A stretch of DNA of 64,000 nt. It comes from Paenibacillus sp. DCT19 (lineage in GTDB: Bacteria; Bacillota; Bacilli; Paenibacillales; Paenibacillaceae). Every line of letters starts with the position of its first letter. The first letter of the stretch is position 1. The notes under the pieces are model-generated. The model saw nothing but the letters and a program-made list of their open reading frames with translations, was not told the DNA's origin and did not search any database. Made by a program: the position numbers and the translations under genes. Shown piece after piece: positions 46,901 to 55,410 of the stretch. The stretch lies in NCBI RefSeq assembly GCF_003268635.1, contig NZ_CP029639.1, forward strand, positions 2,739,501 to 2,803,500, written 5' to 3'.

Positions 46901-48307
46901 AGATGAAGAAGCTTCCGTCCAAGATGTTGGTGCTGCTGATGAAGAGTTGCAGGCTGCAACTCGTCGACTCAAACGGGAGGAATCTACACCTGGCTCTGGA
47001 CCTTCGCAGCCGACTCAACCATCACAGCCAAGCGAACCGTCACAACCATCCAGTTCAGGAGCGGTTCCATCAACGGGAAATTCCAATGGTGTGACACCGG
47101 CTGATACGAATAATCGACCTGAGAAAGGTGCAATTTCTGTTGATGGCATCTTAACAGGTAATGGAAACTATGCAATTCGTCCGACTGCACAGCAATTAAA
47201 CGAAGCGGTTCAATCGATGGAGGCAGGAGCGCAGCAATTAAAGCTAATTGCTAAACTACCTGACAACTCCAGAGCCGTATCGTTCCAATTAAACACGAAT
47301 CAACTTGCAGAATGGGTCCGTTCGCAGGCTGTTACATCACTAGATCTAATCGTAGGGGGACTTCGATTCGCATTCCACTCAAATCTATTCCGCTACAAGG
47401 TGAAGAAACTGCCGGAACATTTGATGTTGAGGTGTCTGAAGGATCAAATATAGCTTTAACGGAATCACAAAAAGCAGCCATTGGTAACCGATCCATCCTT
47501 AATGTTAATGTATTAATGAATGGGGAACCAATGGTCTGGACAGATAGAGCGATTGAAGTCGTCATGTCCAATGAAGGCGAGCTTCAAGGAAGCGATGCCG
47601 TTCGAATTGTACAATCGATATCGGAGAATGGTGAGATGAAGCCAGTAACGTACTCTGTAGCGAATGACAACAACGAAACCATCGCGTTCAAGCCTACACA
47701 ATCCGGAAGCTTTGTCATTACTGAAGTTCAAGTTCCGTTAAATGACATGCAAAATCACAATTGGGCGAAATCAGAGGTACAGAATCTCTATGGTAAAGGG
47801 ATTATTAAAGGCATGAATGCCACAAACTTCGTTCCAGATGGTAACCTCACGCGTGCACAATTTTTGCAAATGATCATTAAAGGAATTGGAGATTCAAGTC
47901 TGCCAGATGCAGATGTGCTAACTCCAACAGATGTGCAGGAAGGTCAATGGTATGCTGATGCGGTGCGAATCGGTTTGCAGATGAATATTATCCAAGGCCG
48001 AGCAGATGGAACCTTTGGAGCGAATGAGCCTGTTTCCAGAGAAGATATGGCCGTTATGCTGAATCGTGCGTTGCAATCTTTGAAGCAAGAAACAAATACA
48101 GCAGCTCCAGTGGCGCAAAAAGAGAATACATTCGAAGATCATACAGCCATTGCTGGGTATGCAAGAGAAGCCGTGGTGTCAATGCAGCAACTTGGACTAT
48201 TAAATGGCATGGCAGATGGTACGTTTGCGCCTAAACAAACGGCTAATCGTGCTCAAGGAGCTGTTGCGGTCGCGAGATTGATGGAACAGCTGTATGCTAA
48301 ACACTAA
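43930..48307 (+). pseudogene. S-layer-anchored GH53 endo-beta-1,4-galactanase, two one-base frame breaks
   Basis: After repair, one secreted protein of about 1,459 residues. Order: signal peptide (1-29), F5/8-type C carbohydrate-binding module (32-175), Ig-like domain (180-255), GH53 catalytic domain (258-610; acid/base E388 in QIGNEINSG, nucleophile E492 in VIAETSYP), two or three FIVAR-type helical repeats, a second F5/8-type module (SWGTDQSVGSWWEVDLGK), another FIVAR repeat, a Pro/Ser/Gln linker, a beta region, and three SLH domains binding the cell wall (for example VQNLYGKGIIKGMNATNFVP). The frame breaks are at GGGG 46432-46435 and GGGGG 47355-47359; one G added at each restores it. Start is GTG 43930 after GGGGGAG. 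It degrades arabinogalactan at the cell surface. Confidence 0.88.
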
Positions 48308-48321
48308 TTTATACGCAGGAG

Positions 48322-48353
48322 AGATCGGGTCATAAGACTCGATCTTTTTTTTG
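48322..48353 (+). terminator. Intrinsic terminator after the galactanase
   Basis: AGATCGGGTC (48322-48331) pairs with GACTCGATCT (48336-48345), with one G-T pair, and eight T bases follow. Confidence 0.9.
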
Positions 48354-48506
48354 TTCAGAAAATTGATCTTTATCTCTTTCATGATGTTGTACCTTCATAC
48401 CTCGAAATAAACTAAAACTCATTAATGTCATATTGACAGTAACGATTTTGTTTGTTATCATTTCGATAATATCATAATGACTATATTGAGAAATGAGGAA
48501 TGAATC

Positions 48507-49547
48507 ATGTTCGGATTTCGATTTGTAAAATTTCAGCCCAGTGAATACGTCATGAAAGTGAAGAACGGTCAGGTGCAGCGTCAAGGCGTAGGTTTATCTT
48601 TCACATATTATGAACCGACCACTTCGGTTGTCGTTTTACCTGTATCGTCTGTAGAAGTGCCTTTCATGTTCGAAGAAATAACTGCAGATTATCAGACCGT
48701 AACGGTTCAGGGACAACTTAGCTACCGCATTGTGGACTACATGAAAATTACACAAAGCTTGAATTATACGTATAATTTACGTAAAAATCGGTACATTTCA
48801 GATGATCCCGGTAAGCTTGATCAACGTGTAATCACGATTGCCAAAGTCTTGACCAAGAAGCATCTGGAACAAATGCCATTGAAGGAAGCAATTCAATCCA
48901 GTGAACGGCTGGTAACGAGTATGAAACGTGAGGTTGCCCAGAGCCAAGAACTGGAGAAGCTGGGCGTAGAGCTAATGAGTTTATCGATTCTGGCGATTTT
49001 GCCTAACAAAGAAACGATGCGTGCGCTGGAAGCGCAGGCTCGGGAAGAAATTTTGCGTCAGGCTGATGAAGCATTGTATGTGCGCCGTAATGCGTCCATC
49101 GAGCAGGAGCGCAAGGTGAAGGAAAACGAACTGAATACGGAAATCGCAGTTGAATCCAAAAAGCGACAAATTCGAGAAACGCAATTGCAGGCAGAACGTT
49201 CCATCAAACAAAAGCAAAATGAGATGGAGCAGGAGCAGCTCCAATTCAATACAGCGATGGAAGAACGAAAACAACAGCTGATTGAGCTGACGATTGCCAA
49301 TCGGAATGCAGAAGCAGATGCAAAAGCTTATGAAATGGCAGCTGTAATGAAATCACTGCAGGATGTCGAACCGACCGTTCTGCAGTCGATGGCAAATATG
49401 GGGATGAATTCGGATAAACTCATTGCACTCGCATTCCAGGAACTGGCGGAGAATGCAGGTAAGATCGGACAATTGAATATTTCACCTGATCTGCTGCAAG
49501 GTTTGATGTCCACCTCGAACAGAGAGCAAGGGGGAAGAGGGAGATGA
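48507..49547 (+). CDS. SPFH/band-7 (slipin-like) protein
   Basis: A 346-residue protein with an SPFH domain at residues about 5-170 (YVMKVKNGQVQRQGVGLSF, VQGQLSYRIVDYMKITQSL, LGVELMSLSILAILPNKETM), then a long charged coiled coil (about 175-275, rich in Glu, Gln, Arg, Lys) and a short C-terminal domain. Unlike membrane-bound stomatins and flotillins it has no N-terminal hydrophobic anchor. SPFH proteins build ring-shaped or scaffold oligomers. Its stop overlaps the start of the next gene by four bases, so the two products are probably made in step and may interact. Confidence 0.88.
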   Translation: MFGFRFVKFQPSEYVMKVKNGQVQRQGVGLSFTYYEPTTSVVVLPVSSVEVPFMFEEITADYQTVTVQGQLSYRIVDYMKITQSLNYTYNLRKNRYISDDPGKLDQRVITIAKVLTKKHLEQMPLKEAIQSSERLVTSMKREVAQSQELEKLGVELMSLSILAILPNKETMRALEAQAREEILRQADEALYVRRNASIEQERKVKENELNTEIAVESKKRQIRETQLQAERSIKQKQNEMEQEQLQFNTAMEERKQQLIELTIANRNAEADAKAYEMAAVMKSLQDVEPTVLQSMANMGMNSDKLIALAFQELAENAGKIGQLNISPDLLQGLMSTSNREQGGRGR

Positions 49548-50563
49548 GACGCTTAGGAACCGAAAAGTCAGCATCAATAACAGTGACGGAAGAGCATCGA
49601 TTAACGGAACATAAACTTATTTTGATCAAACGAAGAACACGACTAGAGGAATTAATCGTTCGTTATAATACGGTGCAGCAGGCACAATTCTATATTGAAC
49701 GTCTAGGAGCAGATTTTAATGATTATATTGCGGAGGATGCTCGTTATCGGGAATCCGTGTCACAAGCGCAACAAATTCTTGGTTCGCTCGGAAGAGTTCA
49801 AACGATAGATCGGGAGCATGTGCCTAATTTTATATTTGGTAAACAGGATATTATCGTCGTTGTTGGTCAGGATGGTCTTGTTGCAAATACACTCAAATAT
49901 TTATCAGAACAGCCGCTGATTGGGGTTAATCCTGATCCCATGCGCTGGGATGGGGTGCTGCTTCCTTTTACAGTGGAGGATTTGCGTTTTATTATTCCTG
50001 ACGTGATTCGTAGACGTCGTTCACTGAAAGAAGTTACAATAGCCAAAGTTGAGCTGAATGATGGTCAGTATCTCTATGGCGTTAACGATCTGTTTATTGG
50101 TCGGAAGACACATGTCTCTGCTCGTTATGAAGTGCAATTTGGTTCAATCGTAGAAAGGCAATCCTCCAGTGGTGTTATCGTATCTACAGGAATGGGCGCC
50201 ACGGGTTGGTTCAAAAGTGTGCTGGCAGGTGCAACCGGCATTGTGAACTCGAAAGCTTGGCAGCGTATGAATACCAACGATGATATGACGACTACACATT
50301 GGGAGCAAAAAGGGATGAAGCATTTTGGTTGGGACGCACCCTACCTTTACTTCACAGTGCGCGAACCATTTCCTAGCCGTACAACGGCTGCCAATGTCGT
50401 ATTTGGGCAGATCCATGCGAACCAACCTTTACGAATGGTTTCCCAGATGCCAGAAGACGGAGTTATATTCAGCGATGGCGTTGAACAGGATTTTCTTGAA
50501 TTTAATTCAGGTGTAGAGGCAACCATTAATCTTGCGGACAAACGAGGTCAGCTCGTCGTATAA
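49544..50563 (+). CDS. NAD kinase-fold protein paired with the SPFH protein
   Basis: A 339-residue protein. An N-terminal helical region (1-100) precedes a segment that resembles the NAD kinase/diacylglycerol-kinase fold: IIVVVGQDGLVANTLKYL (in place of GGDGT), IGVNPDPMRWDGVLLPF, VNDLFIGRKTHVSARYEV (like the NE-nucleotide segment), SSGVIVSTGMGATGWFKS (like the glycine-rich TGSTAY loop) and a terminal FSDGVEQDFLEF. The usual GGDG second glycine is Gln here, so phosphotransfer to NAD is uncertain. It overlaps the SPFH gene by ATGA. No specific function is known to me; a scaffold-enzyme pair is inferred. Confidence 0.72.
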   Translation: MRRLGTEKSASITVTEEHRLTEHKLILIKRRTRLEELIVRYNTVQQAQFYIERLGADFNDYIAEDARYRESVSQAQQILGSLGRVQTIDREHVPNFIFGKQDIIVVVGQDGLVANTLKYLSEQPLIGVNPDPMRWDGVLLPFTVEDLRFIIPDVIRRRRSLKEVTIAKVELNDGQYLYGVNDLFIGRKTHVSARYEVQFGSIVERQSSSGVIVSTGMGATGWFKSVLAGATGIVNSKAWQRMNTNDDMTTTHWEQKGMKHFGWDAPYLYFTVREPFPSRTTAANVVFGQIHANQPLRMVSQMPEDGVIFSDGVEQDFLEFNSGVEATINLADKRGQLVV

Positions 50564-50620
50564 TGTCTCAGTTCTATCTATTACGCTAAGTCAAACTAAA
50601 TATTGGGATAATCTTTCATA

Positions 50621-50662
50621 TAGCCTGGAATTTCTTGATTTAGATCAAGGAGTTTCGGGCTA
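50621..50662. promoter_or_regulatory. Long imperfect hairpin with an FNR-like core
   Basis: TAGCC at 50621 pairs with GGCTA ending at 50662, and CTTGATTTAGATCAAG (50634-50649) is a palindrome containing TTGAT-N4-ATCAA, which equals the proteobacterial FNR consensus. The extended pairing and position 58 bases after the NAD kinase-fold gene favour an RNA hairpin ending that operon; the lack of a T run and the position 46 bases before the cupin gene leave regulatory binding possible. Confidence 0.5.
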
Positions 50663-50707
50663 TGTCACGTTATGATGGATCTAATCACAGATTACAGAGG
50701 AGGATGA

Positions 50708-51055
50708 ATGAATATGAGTATCACATCATTGCAAGACGTAAAAGAATTTAGTACAGATCGCTTTACTAAACGGGTATTATTCCGACACGACGGCGGGGTT
50801 ACGTTTGTACTTCATTTCTTGCCAGGTCAACAGCTTCCGGTACACAAACACCCAGGAACAGATGTTATCTTGCTGGTGGTTGAAGGCACAGGAACGATGA
50901 TTCTGGATGGCGTTGAACAGGAGGTCAAACAAGAGGATGTACTCTGCTGTGGAGGGGATACAGAATTTTCCTTCCATAATACAGGTAACAGTGAAACTCG
51001 TTTATTTGTTACACTGAATAAAGTACCTAACGAATCCTACGCGCAAAATATATAG
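50708..51055 (+). CDS. Cupin-domain protein
   Basis: A 115-residue single cupin. Motif 1 is PGQQLPVHKHPGTDVILLVVEG, with two histidines and a later acidic ligand position; motif 2 is CCGGDTEFSFHNTGNSETRLF. Such small cupins bind a metal and can be enzymes or sensors; no substrate is evident. GAGGAGG stands just upstream; ATG 50708 and ATG 50714 are both possible starts. It is a single-gene unit closed by a terminator. Confidence 0.85.
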   Translation: MNMSITSLQDVKEFSTDRFTKRVLFRHDGGVTFVLHFLPGQQLPVHKHPGTDVILLVVEGTGTMILDGVEQEVKQEDVLCCGGDTEFSFHNTGNSETRLFVTLNKVPNESYAQNI

Positions 51056-51148
51056 TGAGAACACGGCAACACTCTATAATGAGGTGTAATTACACCTGTA
51101 TATCGTAGCAAGTAACTATAAACTTGATAACGATTAAACAACAAAAAG

Positions 51149-51192
51149 CGTACTTATGTCTCTGGCAGGAACAGAGCTTAAGTACGTTTCTT
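51149..51192. terminator. Intrinsic terminator between cupin and DUF59 genes
   Basis: GCGTACTTATGTCTCTG (51149-51164 region) pairs with ACAGAGCTTAAGTACGT (51171-51187) with few mismatches; A and T runs flank it, so it may serve both convergent genes. Confidence 0.75.
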
Positions 51193-51217
51193 TGTGATAT
51201 GAACACTTCATTCAATG

Positions 51218-51517
51218 TCAGAAATATCCTAACATTTCTTTTGCTTCATTAGACATGAGCTGTGGTGACCATTGAGGTTCCCATACAACTTGTACATCGA
51301 TATCGGCCTTGCCTGAATTTTCTTGTAACACCCACTTCACGGCGCCTACAATCGTATCATGCAGTGGGCAGCCAGGTGTGGTCAAAGTCATTCGTACGTA
51401 CACACGTTCAGGCTCTTCGCGTACTTCATATACAAGCCCGAGATCTACAATGTTGACGCCTAACTCAGGGTCGTATACTTCCTTCAGACATTCTAACAAA
51501 TGGGTTGTTTGTTCCAT
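51218..51517 (-). CDS. DUF59/MIP18-family metal-sulfur cluster assembly factor
   Basis: A 99-residue protein of the PaaD/SufT/MIP18 type: LKEVYDPELGVNIVDLGLVY, then VRMTLTTPGCPLHDTIVGAV with the conserved cysteine. Members help mature iron-sulfur clusters. It is the last gene of the five-gene operon running from 54006, 25 bases behind the oxidase-like gene. ATG 51517 is favoured, with GGAG about 11 bases upstream; a longer frame to 51583 would overlap the previous gene. Confidence 0.88.
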   Translation of the reverse strand: MEQTTHLLECLKEVYDPELGVNIVDLGLVYEVREEPERVYVRMTLTTPGCPLHDTIVGAVKWVLQENSGKADIDVQVVWEPQWSPQLMSNEAKEMLGYF

Positions 51518-51542
51518 GGTTATCGCTCTCCAATCCTCCAAA

Positions 51543-52775
51543 TTAACGTTTAAAAACCAAAGCAATATTTGCGATATAAGCAATGGAAATCAGGGAAAGT
51601 ATGGTTCCTCCGACCATCATTACTTCTGCCAGATTTATTAAAATTCCACTCACCAACAATAGACTGCCGCCCACCATGGCGATGATTCCCCATTGTACGT
51701 AGCGTTCACTCAGCATGCCAGCCATAAGGGGTACTCCAGGTCTGCCAGCTTGCTTTCCATACTTATGTGTCCACCATAGAAACGGTACGATTTTGGAAGC
51801 ATATCCTAATATCGTGAGTGAAACCCAGCCTCCGAGATATACCCATCCAGATAGAAGCACTACCCGTGGATGGAGCAACAGATCGGTTCCTTGTGCGGAA
51901 TAGATTAGCAATGCCACAACATATACGGCAAAAGCACGACTTACATACACTGACCAGCGTATACCTGGTCCTGGATTTTTTTTATGCCGTTTCTCCTGAA
52001 TCTGTTCTAAGTGATATACATAACAGATCATTGCTGCACTTAGAAGCAAGAGTGCGAACCAGAGTAACCCGTCTTGGATACCTGTTAAGAATGCGATGAC
52101 ACCTGTGATTACCGCTGCGTTCCACAAATACAAGACGATCTTTTGCAGCCGTATGGAGTAATCATGGGACAGGTAGAACATAGGTAACATCTTATAGCTG
52201 AATCCAGTGATTAACATGCCGAACCAGCCGAGGGTTCCCATCCAAATATGTGCTCCGAACAAGCGCTCATGGAGACCGTTCCATTGCCCAAAAGCAAAAT
52301 TCAGTCCCATCAGCATACCGGAAAGTCCGGTCAGAACAAGATACAGACAAGAACAGGCGGCACTAATCGTTACCGGATTCCACTGAGAAGCACGGAAGAG
52401 TGTTACCGCCATATTCCATCCGAACAATAAAATACCAATTAAGGCTAGCGTAGCTGAACCGGCAATCCAATGAACATCTCCACGGATGAAACCATATAAC
52501 ATACCAGTAAGCCCGATGGTGAAGAAGAAGTAATGACAGTAGCCCAGCAGCAGACTGTAGATATTAGATTGCAGAATTACGTGGATCAATTGATATATCG
52601 CACCCATAGCAAGCATGGTTGCCCACCCCAGAACAAAGAGGTGAGCGTGAAACCAGCCTTCAGGGCCTCTTAATTCATCACCAAGCCAGCCTGTTAGCGA
52701 GAGCAGGGAGAAGGCGTGATACATAACAAATCCGAAGATGCCCGTGATGATAAAAAGAAACGGCAACCTGGACAT
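51543..52775 (-). CDS. Polytopic membrane protein resembling heme-copper oxidase/NO reductase subunit I
   Basis: A 410-residue protein of about 12 membrane helices. Histidines recur in helix contexts like those of heme-binding oxidase subunit I proteins: GWFHAHLFVLGWATMLAMGA, IYQLIHVIL, FGAHIWMGTLGWFGMLITGF and LWWTHKYGK. A full set of CuB ligands (the HPEVY and double-His motifs) is not seen, so it is probably a reduced relative rather than a working oxidase; NnrS-like heme proteins are an alternative. ATG 52775 has AAGGAGG at 8-base spacing. Its operon partners are DUF2249 and DUF59 proteins, and the whole faces the nitrate reductase operon. Confidence 0.65.
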   Translation of the reverse strand: MSRLPFLFIITGIFGFVMYHAFSLLSLTGWLGDELRGPEGWFHAHLFVLGWATMLAMGAIYQLIHVILQSNIYSLLLGYCHYFFFTIGLTGMLYGFIRGDVHWIAGSATLALIGILLFGWNMAVTLFRASQWNPVTISAACSCLYLVLTGLSGMLMGLNFAFGQWNGLHERLFGAHIWMGTLGWFGMLITGFSYKMLPMFYLSHDYSIRLQKIVLYLWNAAVITGVIAFLTGIQDGLLWFALLLLSAAMICYVYHLEQIQEKRHKKNPGPGIRWSVYVSRAFAVYVVALLIYSAQGTDLLLHPRVVLLSGWVYLGGWVSLTILGYASKIVPFLWWTHKYGKQAGRPGVPLMAGMLSERYVQWGIIAMVGGSLLLVSGILINLAEVMMVGGTILSLISIAYIANIALVFKR

Positions 52776-52788
52776 GGCTTTCGCCTCC

Positions 52789-53394
52789 TTACCCTTTTTC
52801 AATTCTGACTTTCGCCGTACCGTCCGCTTGATCCTCAACCGTATATGGACAACCCAAATTGTTTAACTCTTCTATTAAGAACACGGGAACGCGATCGTTG
52901 TGAATGAGAACAACATCTCCAGGGTTGCAACGCTCGAGTGCAGCAAGCGTGCGCATCATCGGTTGTGGCGGTTCTAATCCGCGATTATCAAGCATTATGG
53001 TTGCAGATTTTGGCTGTTCTTCACCTTTCATTGCAACGGTAACTCCTTCAGGTCGCCCTAGACATGCTTCTTCATCTGATGCTGGCGACACATCAAGAGT
53101 AGACTCAACATTTTCAAGCTGCTGCGCAGATAATACATTTGCGCCTTTTTTGTTTTTCTTGTGAATGAAAGTGGTGACCCAGTGATCCGAGCTCATTCGT
53201 TCAGAAGAGTTGGAGTACCCTTTCAATTTGAGAATGCCAAGTAGCGGCGTTGGCTTAAATGGGGCATGAAGTACAAATACATCTTCAGGATGCAGACCTT
53301 TTACCGTATCCATAATGAGTTGAAATGGCTCCAGCTTCTTACTTAAATGAGGCCGTACATCCAATTCAATAATATTGACATCAGCTCGAGACAT
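52789..53394 (-). CDS. Two-domain DUF2249 protein
   Basis: A 201-residue cytoplasmic protein with two related domains: residues 6-75 (NIIELDVRPHLSKKLEPFQL, LHPEDVFVLHAPFKPTPLLG) and 130-198 (ATIMLDNRGLEPPQPMMRTL, LERCNPGDVVLIHNDRVPVF), joined by a polar linker. This matches DUF2249, a TusA-like fold often found with hemerythrin, Fe-S repair and anaerobic respiratory genes. Its start overlaps the preceding gene by 14 bases and its stop lies 13 bases before the oxidase-like gene. The role is unknown; sulfur or metal carriage is a guess from fold. Confidence 0.78.
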   Translation of the reverse strand: MSRADVNIIELDVRPHLSKKLEPFQLIMDTVKGLHPEDVFVLHAPFKPTPLLGILKLKGYSNSSERMSSDHWVTTFIHKKNKKGANVLSAQQLENVESTLDVSPASDEEACLGRPEGVTVAMKGEEQPKSATIMLDNRGLEPPQPMMRTLAALERCNPGDVVLIHNDRVPVFLIEELNNLGCPYTVEDQADGTAKVRIEKG

Positions 53395-53755
53395 GTGCGT
53401 TCACATCCGATCCTGTACCCGCTACATTCGCCTGTTCGAGCAAGTGTTGTGATGACTCATATAGAGCAGCCATTCCGCCATACAGCGCATAAAAGAATGA
53501 CTCCGGTGCATCCAGAGAGAAGGACAGGTATGCCTTAGGATCCATATCGAGCAATCGCTCAAAAAGTCTCGCACTGTCATAGGCGTAAAAACAAAAGTGT
53601 GTATATTCGAATACCGGCATTTTTTCATAAATCGTAATGATCTCGTGTGCATATTCCGCTTGATTCTGTTGCGCCATCTGAATCATGGTCATCGCATCTT
53701 CCAGCCGAAGCGTGATGCGAAGTGTGGTGTCATTTATGATATCAACTTGCGGCAT
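53381..53755 (-). CDS. Uncharacterised 124-residue protein of the DUF2249 operon
   Basis: A soluble, mildly acidic protein with no membrane segment or cysteine motif. It begins MPQVDIINDTTLRITLRLED and has an aromatic-rich middle (PVFEYTHFCFYAYDSARLFE). I do not recognise the family. Its ATG follows GGAGATGAG; it lies 17 bases after the single-domain DUF2249 gene and overlaps the two-domain one, so it clearly belongs to the operon. Confidence 0.75.
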   Translation of the reverse strand: MPQVDIINDTTLRITLRLEDAMTMIQMAQQNQAEYAHEIITIYEKMPVFEYTHFCFYAYDSARLFERLLDMDPKAYLSFSLDAPESFFYALYGGMAALYESSQHLLEQANVAGTGSDVNAHVSS

Positions 53756-53772
53756 GGCTGCTCATCTCCAAT

Positions 53773-54006
53773 CTATCGTTTGCTGATTTTGACCTGGAAG
53801 GTTGTAGGTCCTTGTTCAATGTACTCCCAATCGAAGCCTTCAGGATGTGTAGATTGGAACTGGAATCGCAAAGGTTTCGGATCGTGATCATTAATAAGGA
53901 GCATTGATTCTTCCGGCTGCAATTGATCAAATGTTTCGAAAATGATTTTATGTTTCAGATGAGGTGGATACTCAGTGGCATTAATAGTAGCTGCATATGT
54001 GTTCAT
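53773..54006 (-). CDS. Single-domain DUF2249 protein
   Basis: A 77-residue protein, first gene of the operon: MNTYAATINATEYPPHLKHK, FETFDQLQPEESMLLINDHD, then PKPLRFQFQSTHPEGFDWEY. This is a DUF2249 (TusA-like fold) domain. TTGGAGGAA precedes the start. A perfect Fnr-type box lies 69 bases upstream of the ATG, so anaerobic control is likely. Confidence 0.82.
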   Translation of the reverse strand: MNTYAATINATEYPPHLKHKIIFETFDQLQPEESMLLINDHDPKPLRFQFQSTHPEGFDWEYIEQGPTTFQVKISKR

Positions 54007-54074
54007 GATTCATTCCTCCAAGTGGGTTAGTGTGGTGCTGCAATTTGATTATAGAAAACGATAAGAAGGGGCTG

Positions 54075-54090
54075 TGTGAGCAGGCTCACA
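54075..54090. promoter_or_regulatory. Perfect Fnr/Crp-type box
   Basis: TGTGAGCAGGCTCACA fits TGTGA-N6-TCACA exactly, the Bacillus Fnr consensus. It lies between the divergent DUF2249 operon (69 bases from its start) and moaA-nar. A Crp/Fnr-family gene is present at the right edge of the window. Confidence 0.82.
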
Positions 54091-54192
54091 TTTCCTATTG
54101 TCATAATCTTGCCTTATTTAAACGAGAATCCTGTTTGGAAAGGGATTGCGACGATTTTATAAATGTGCAAGTGTGCGCTATGTTTCACTTCT

Positions 54193-54208
54193 TGTGATAT
54201 TTTGCACA
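54193..54208. promoter_or_regulatory. Second Fnr-like box, on the moaA-nar side
   Basis: TGTGATATTTTGCACA fits TGTGA-N6-TCACA with one mismatch. It stands 115 bases before the moaA start codon, a reasonable distance for activation of the moaA-narGHJI-narK operon. A small GAGGAA/TTCCTC hairpin between it and moaA has no clear role. Confidence 0.7.
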
Positions 54209-54322
54209 GTTAGGCGAGCTAGACATCCTTATATTTAGCACCAAGATGACAATTGATGAGAGGAAGCATGTTTCCTCCTTCAGCCGAATATAGACAGCAC
54301 CCTAGAGAAGGGAGGTACGTGT

Positions 54323-55323
54323 ATGGAATCAAAATTAATGGATCCGTTCGGAAGAGTTCATGACTACTTGCGGATTTCGGTTACAGATCGTTGCAATCTG
54401 CGCTGTTTATATTGCATGCCAGAAGAAGGAATGCAGTTTGAACCGACAGAACGAATCCTGTCTTATGAAGAAATCACGTCGATCGTCAAGGCGCTTGCTC
54501 CACTGGGTATTCGGAAATTGCGTTTGACTGGGGAGAACCTCTGGTTCGCAAGGGGCTGGATCAATTGATTGCAATGTTATCCGCTATTCCAGGGATTGAG
54601 GATATTGCATTGACAACCAATGGCATCTATTTGGCAGCTTATGCGGATCGACTAAAGTCAGCGGGGTTAACTCGGGTCAACATTAGCTTGGATTCACTCA
54701 AGCCGGAGCGATTTGCAAGCATTACACGAGGCGGTAAGGTACATCGTGTGCTGGAGGGCATCAAAGCCAGTCAAAAGGCTGGATTTCAGCCCATCAAGCT
54801 AAATGTTGTTCTGATGAAAGGTGTAAATGACGATGAGGTGGAGGATTTTCTGCGCATGACACTGGAGGATCCAATTGATATTCGATTTATCGAGTACATG
54901 CCCATCGGTGATAGTGGGAGCAGCTGGAAGTCGAGTTATTTGCCGCTTGAACATGTGCTGAAGACTTGTGGAGCTAAATGGAACTACGAAAGCTGCGGTG
55001 ATGTGTACGGCAATGGTCCAGCAGACAGTTACCGAATTGCTGGAGCCGCTGGAACGTTTGGTCTGATTCATCCCGTCAGCAGTCATTTCTGTGGTAGCTG
55101 CAACAGGCTCCGGTTAACAGCCGACGGCAACATTAAACCGTGTCTGTACTGGTCGGATGAGTACAATGTTCGCCCACTTGTTGGCAACGACAAGGCGGTG
55201 CAGGATCTGTTTTACAAGGCGCTCGGCTCCAAACCCGAAACTCATGACATGGTAAAAGCCTTAAAAGGGCAACAGATTGACGGAACACCTACGCTGCGGC
55301 ATATGTCGCAGATCGGAGGATAG
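54323..55323 (+). pseudogene. moaA: GTP 3',8-cyclase (MoaA), frame broken by one base
   Basis: Radical-SAM enzyme of the first step of molybdenum cofactor synthesis. The SAM cluster motif CNLRCLYC is near residue 26; the C-terminal cluster segment is FCGSCNRLRLTADGNIKPCL and the protein ends in the required GG. The frame breaks at GGGG 54530-54533; one more G restores [20 protein letters not shown] and a 333-residue product. GGGAGG precedes the start. It leads the nar operon, matching cofactor supply to demand. Error in a G run is the probable cause of the break. Confidence 0.92.
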
Positions 55324-55410
55324 CAAGAGCAGCTTCGAATTCAGTTTAATCTCGATCTTAATTTCAGGTGCGGTATCGCATCAACAGGTCACATTTGTGG
55401 GAGGACAACA

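Noticed and set aside
54210..54322. Possible molybdenum-cofactor riboswitch before moaA
   Set aside because: Only a short GAGGAA/TTCCTC hairpin is visible; the multi-stem layout of that riboswitch could not be recognised.
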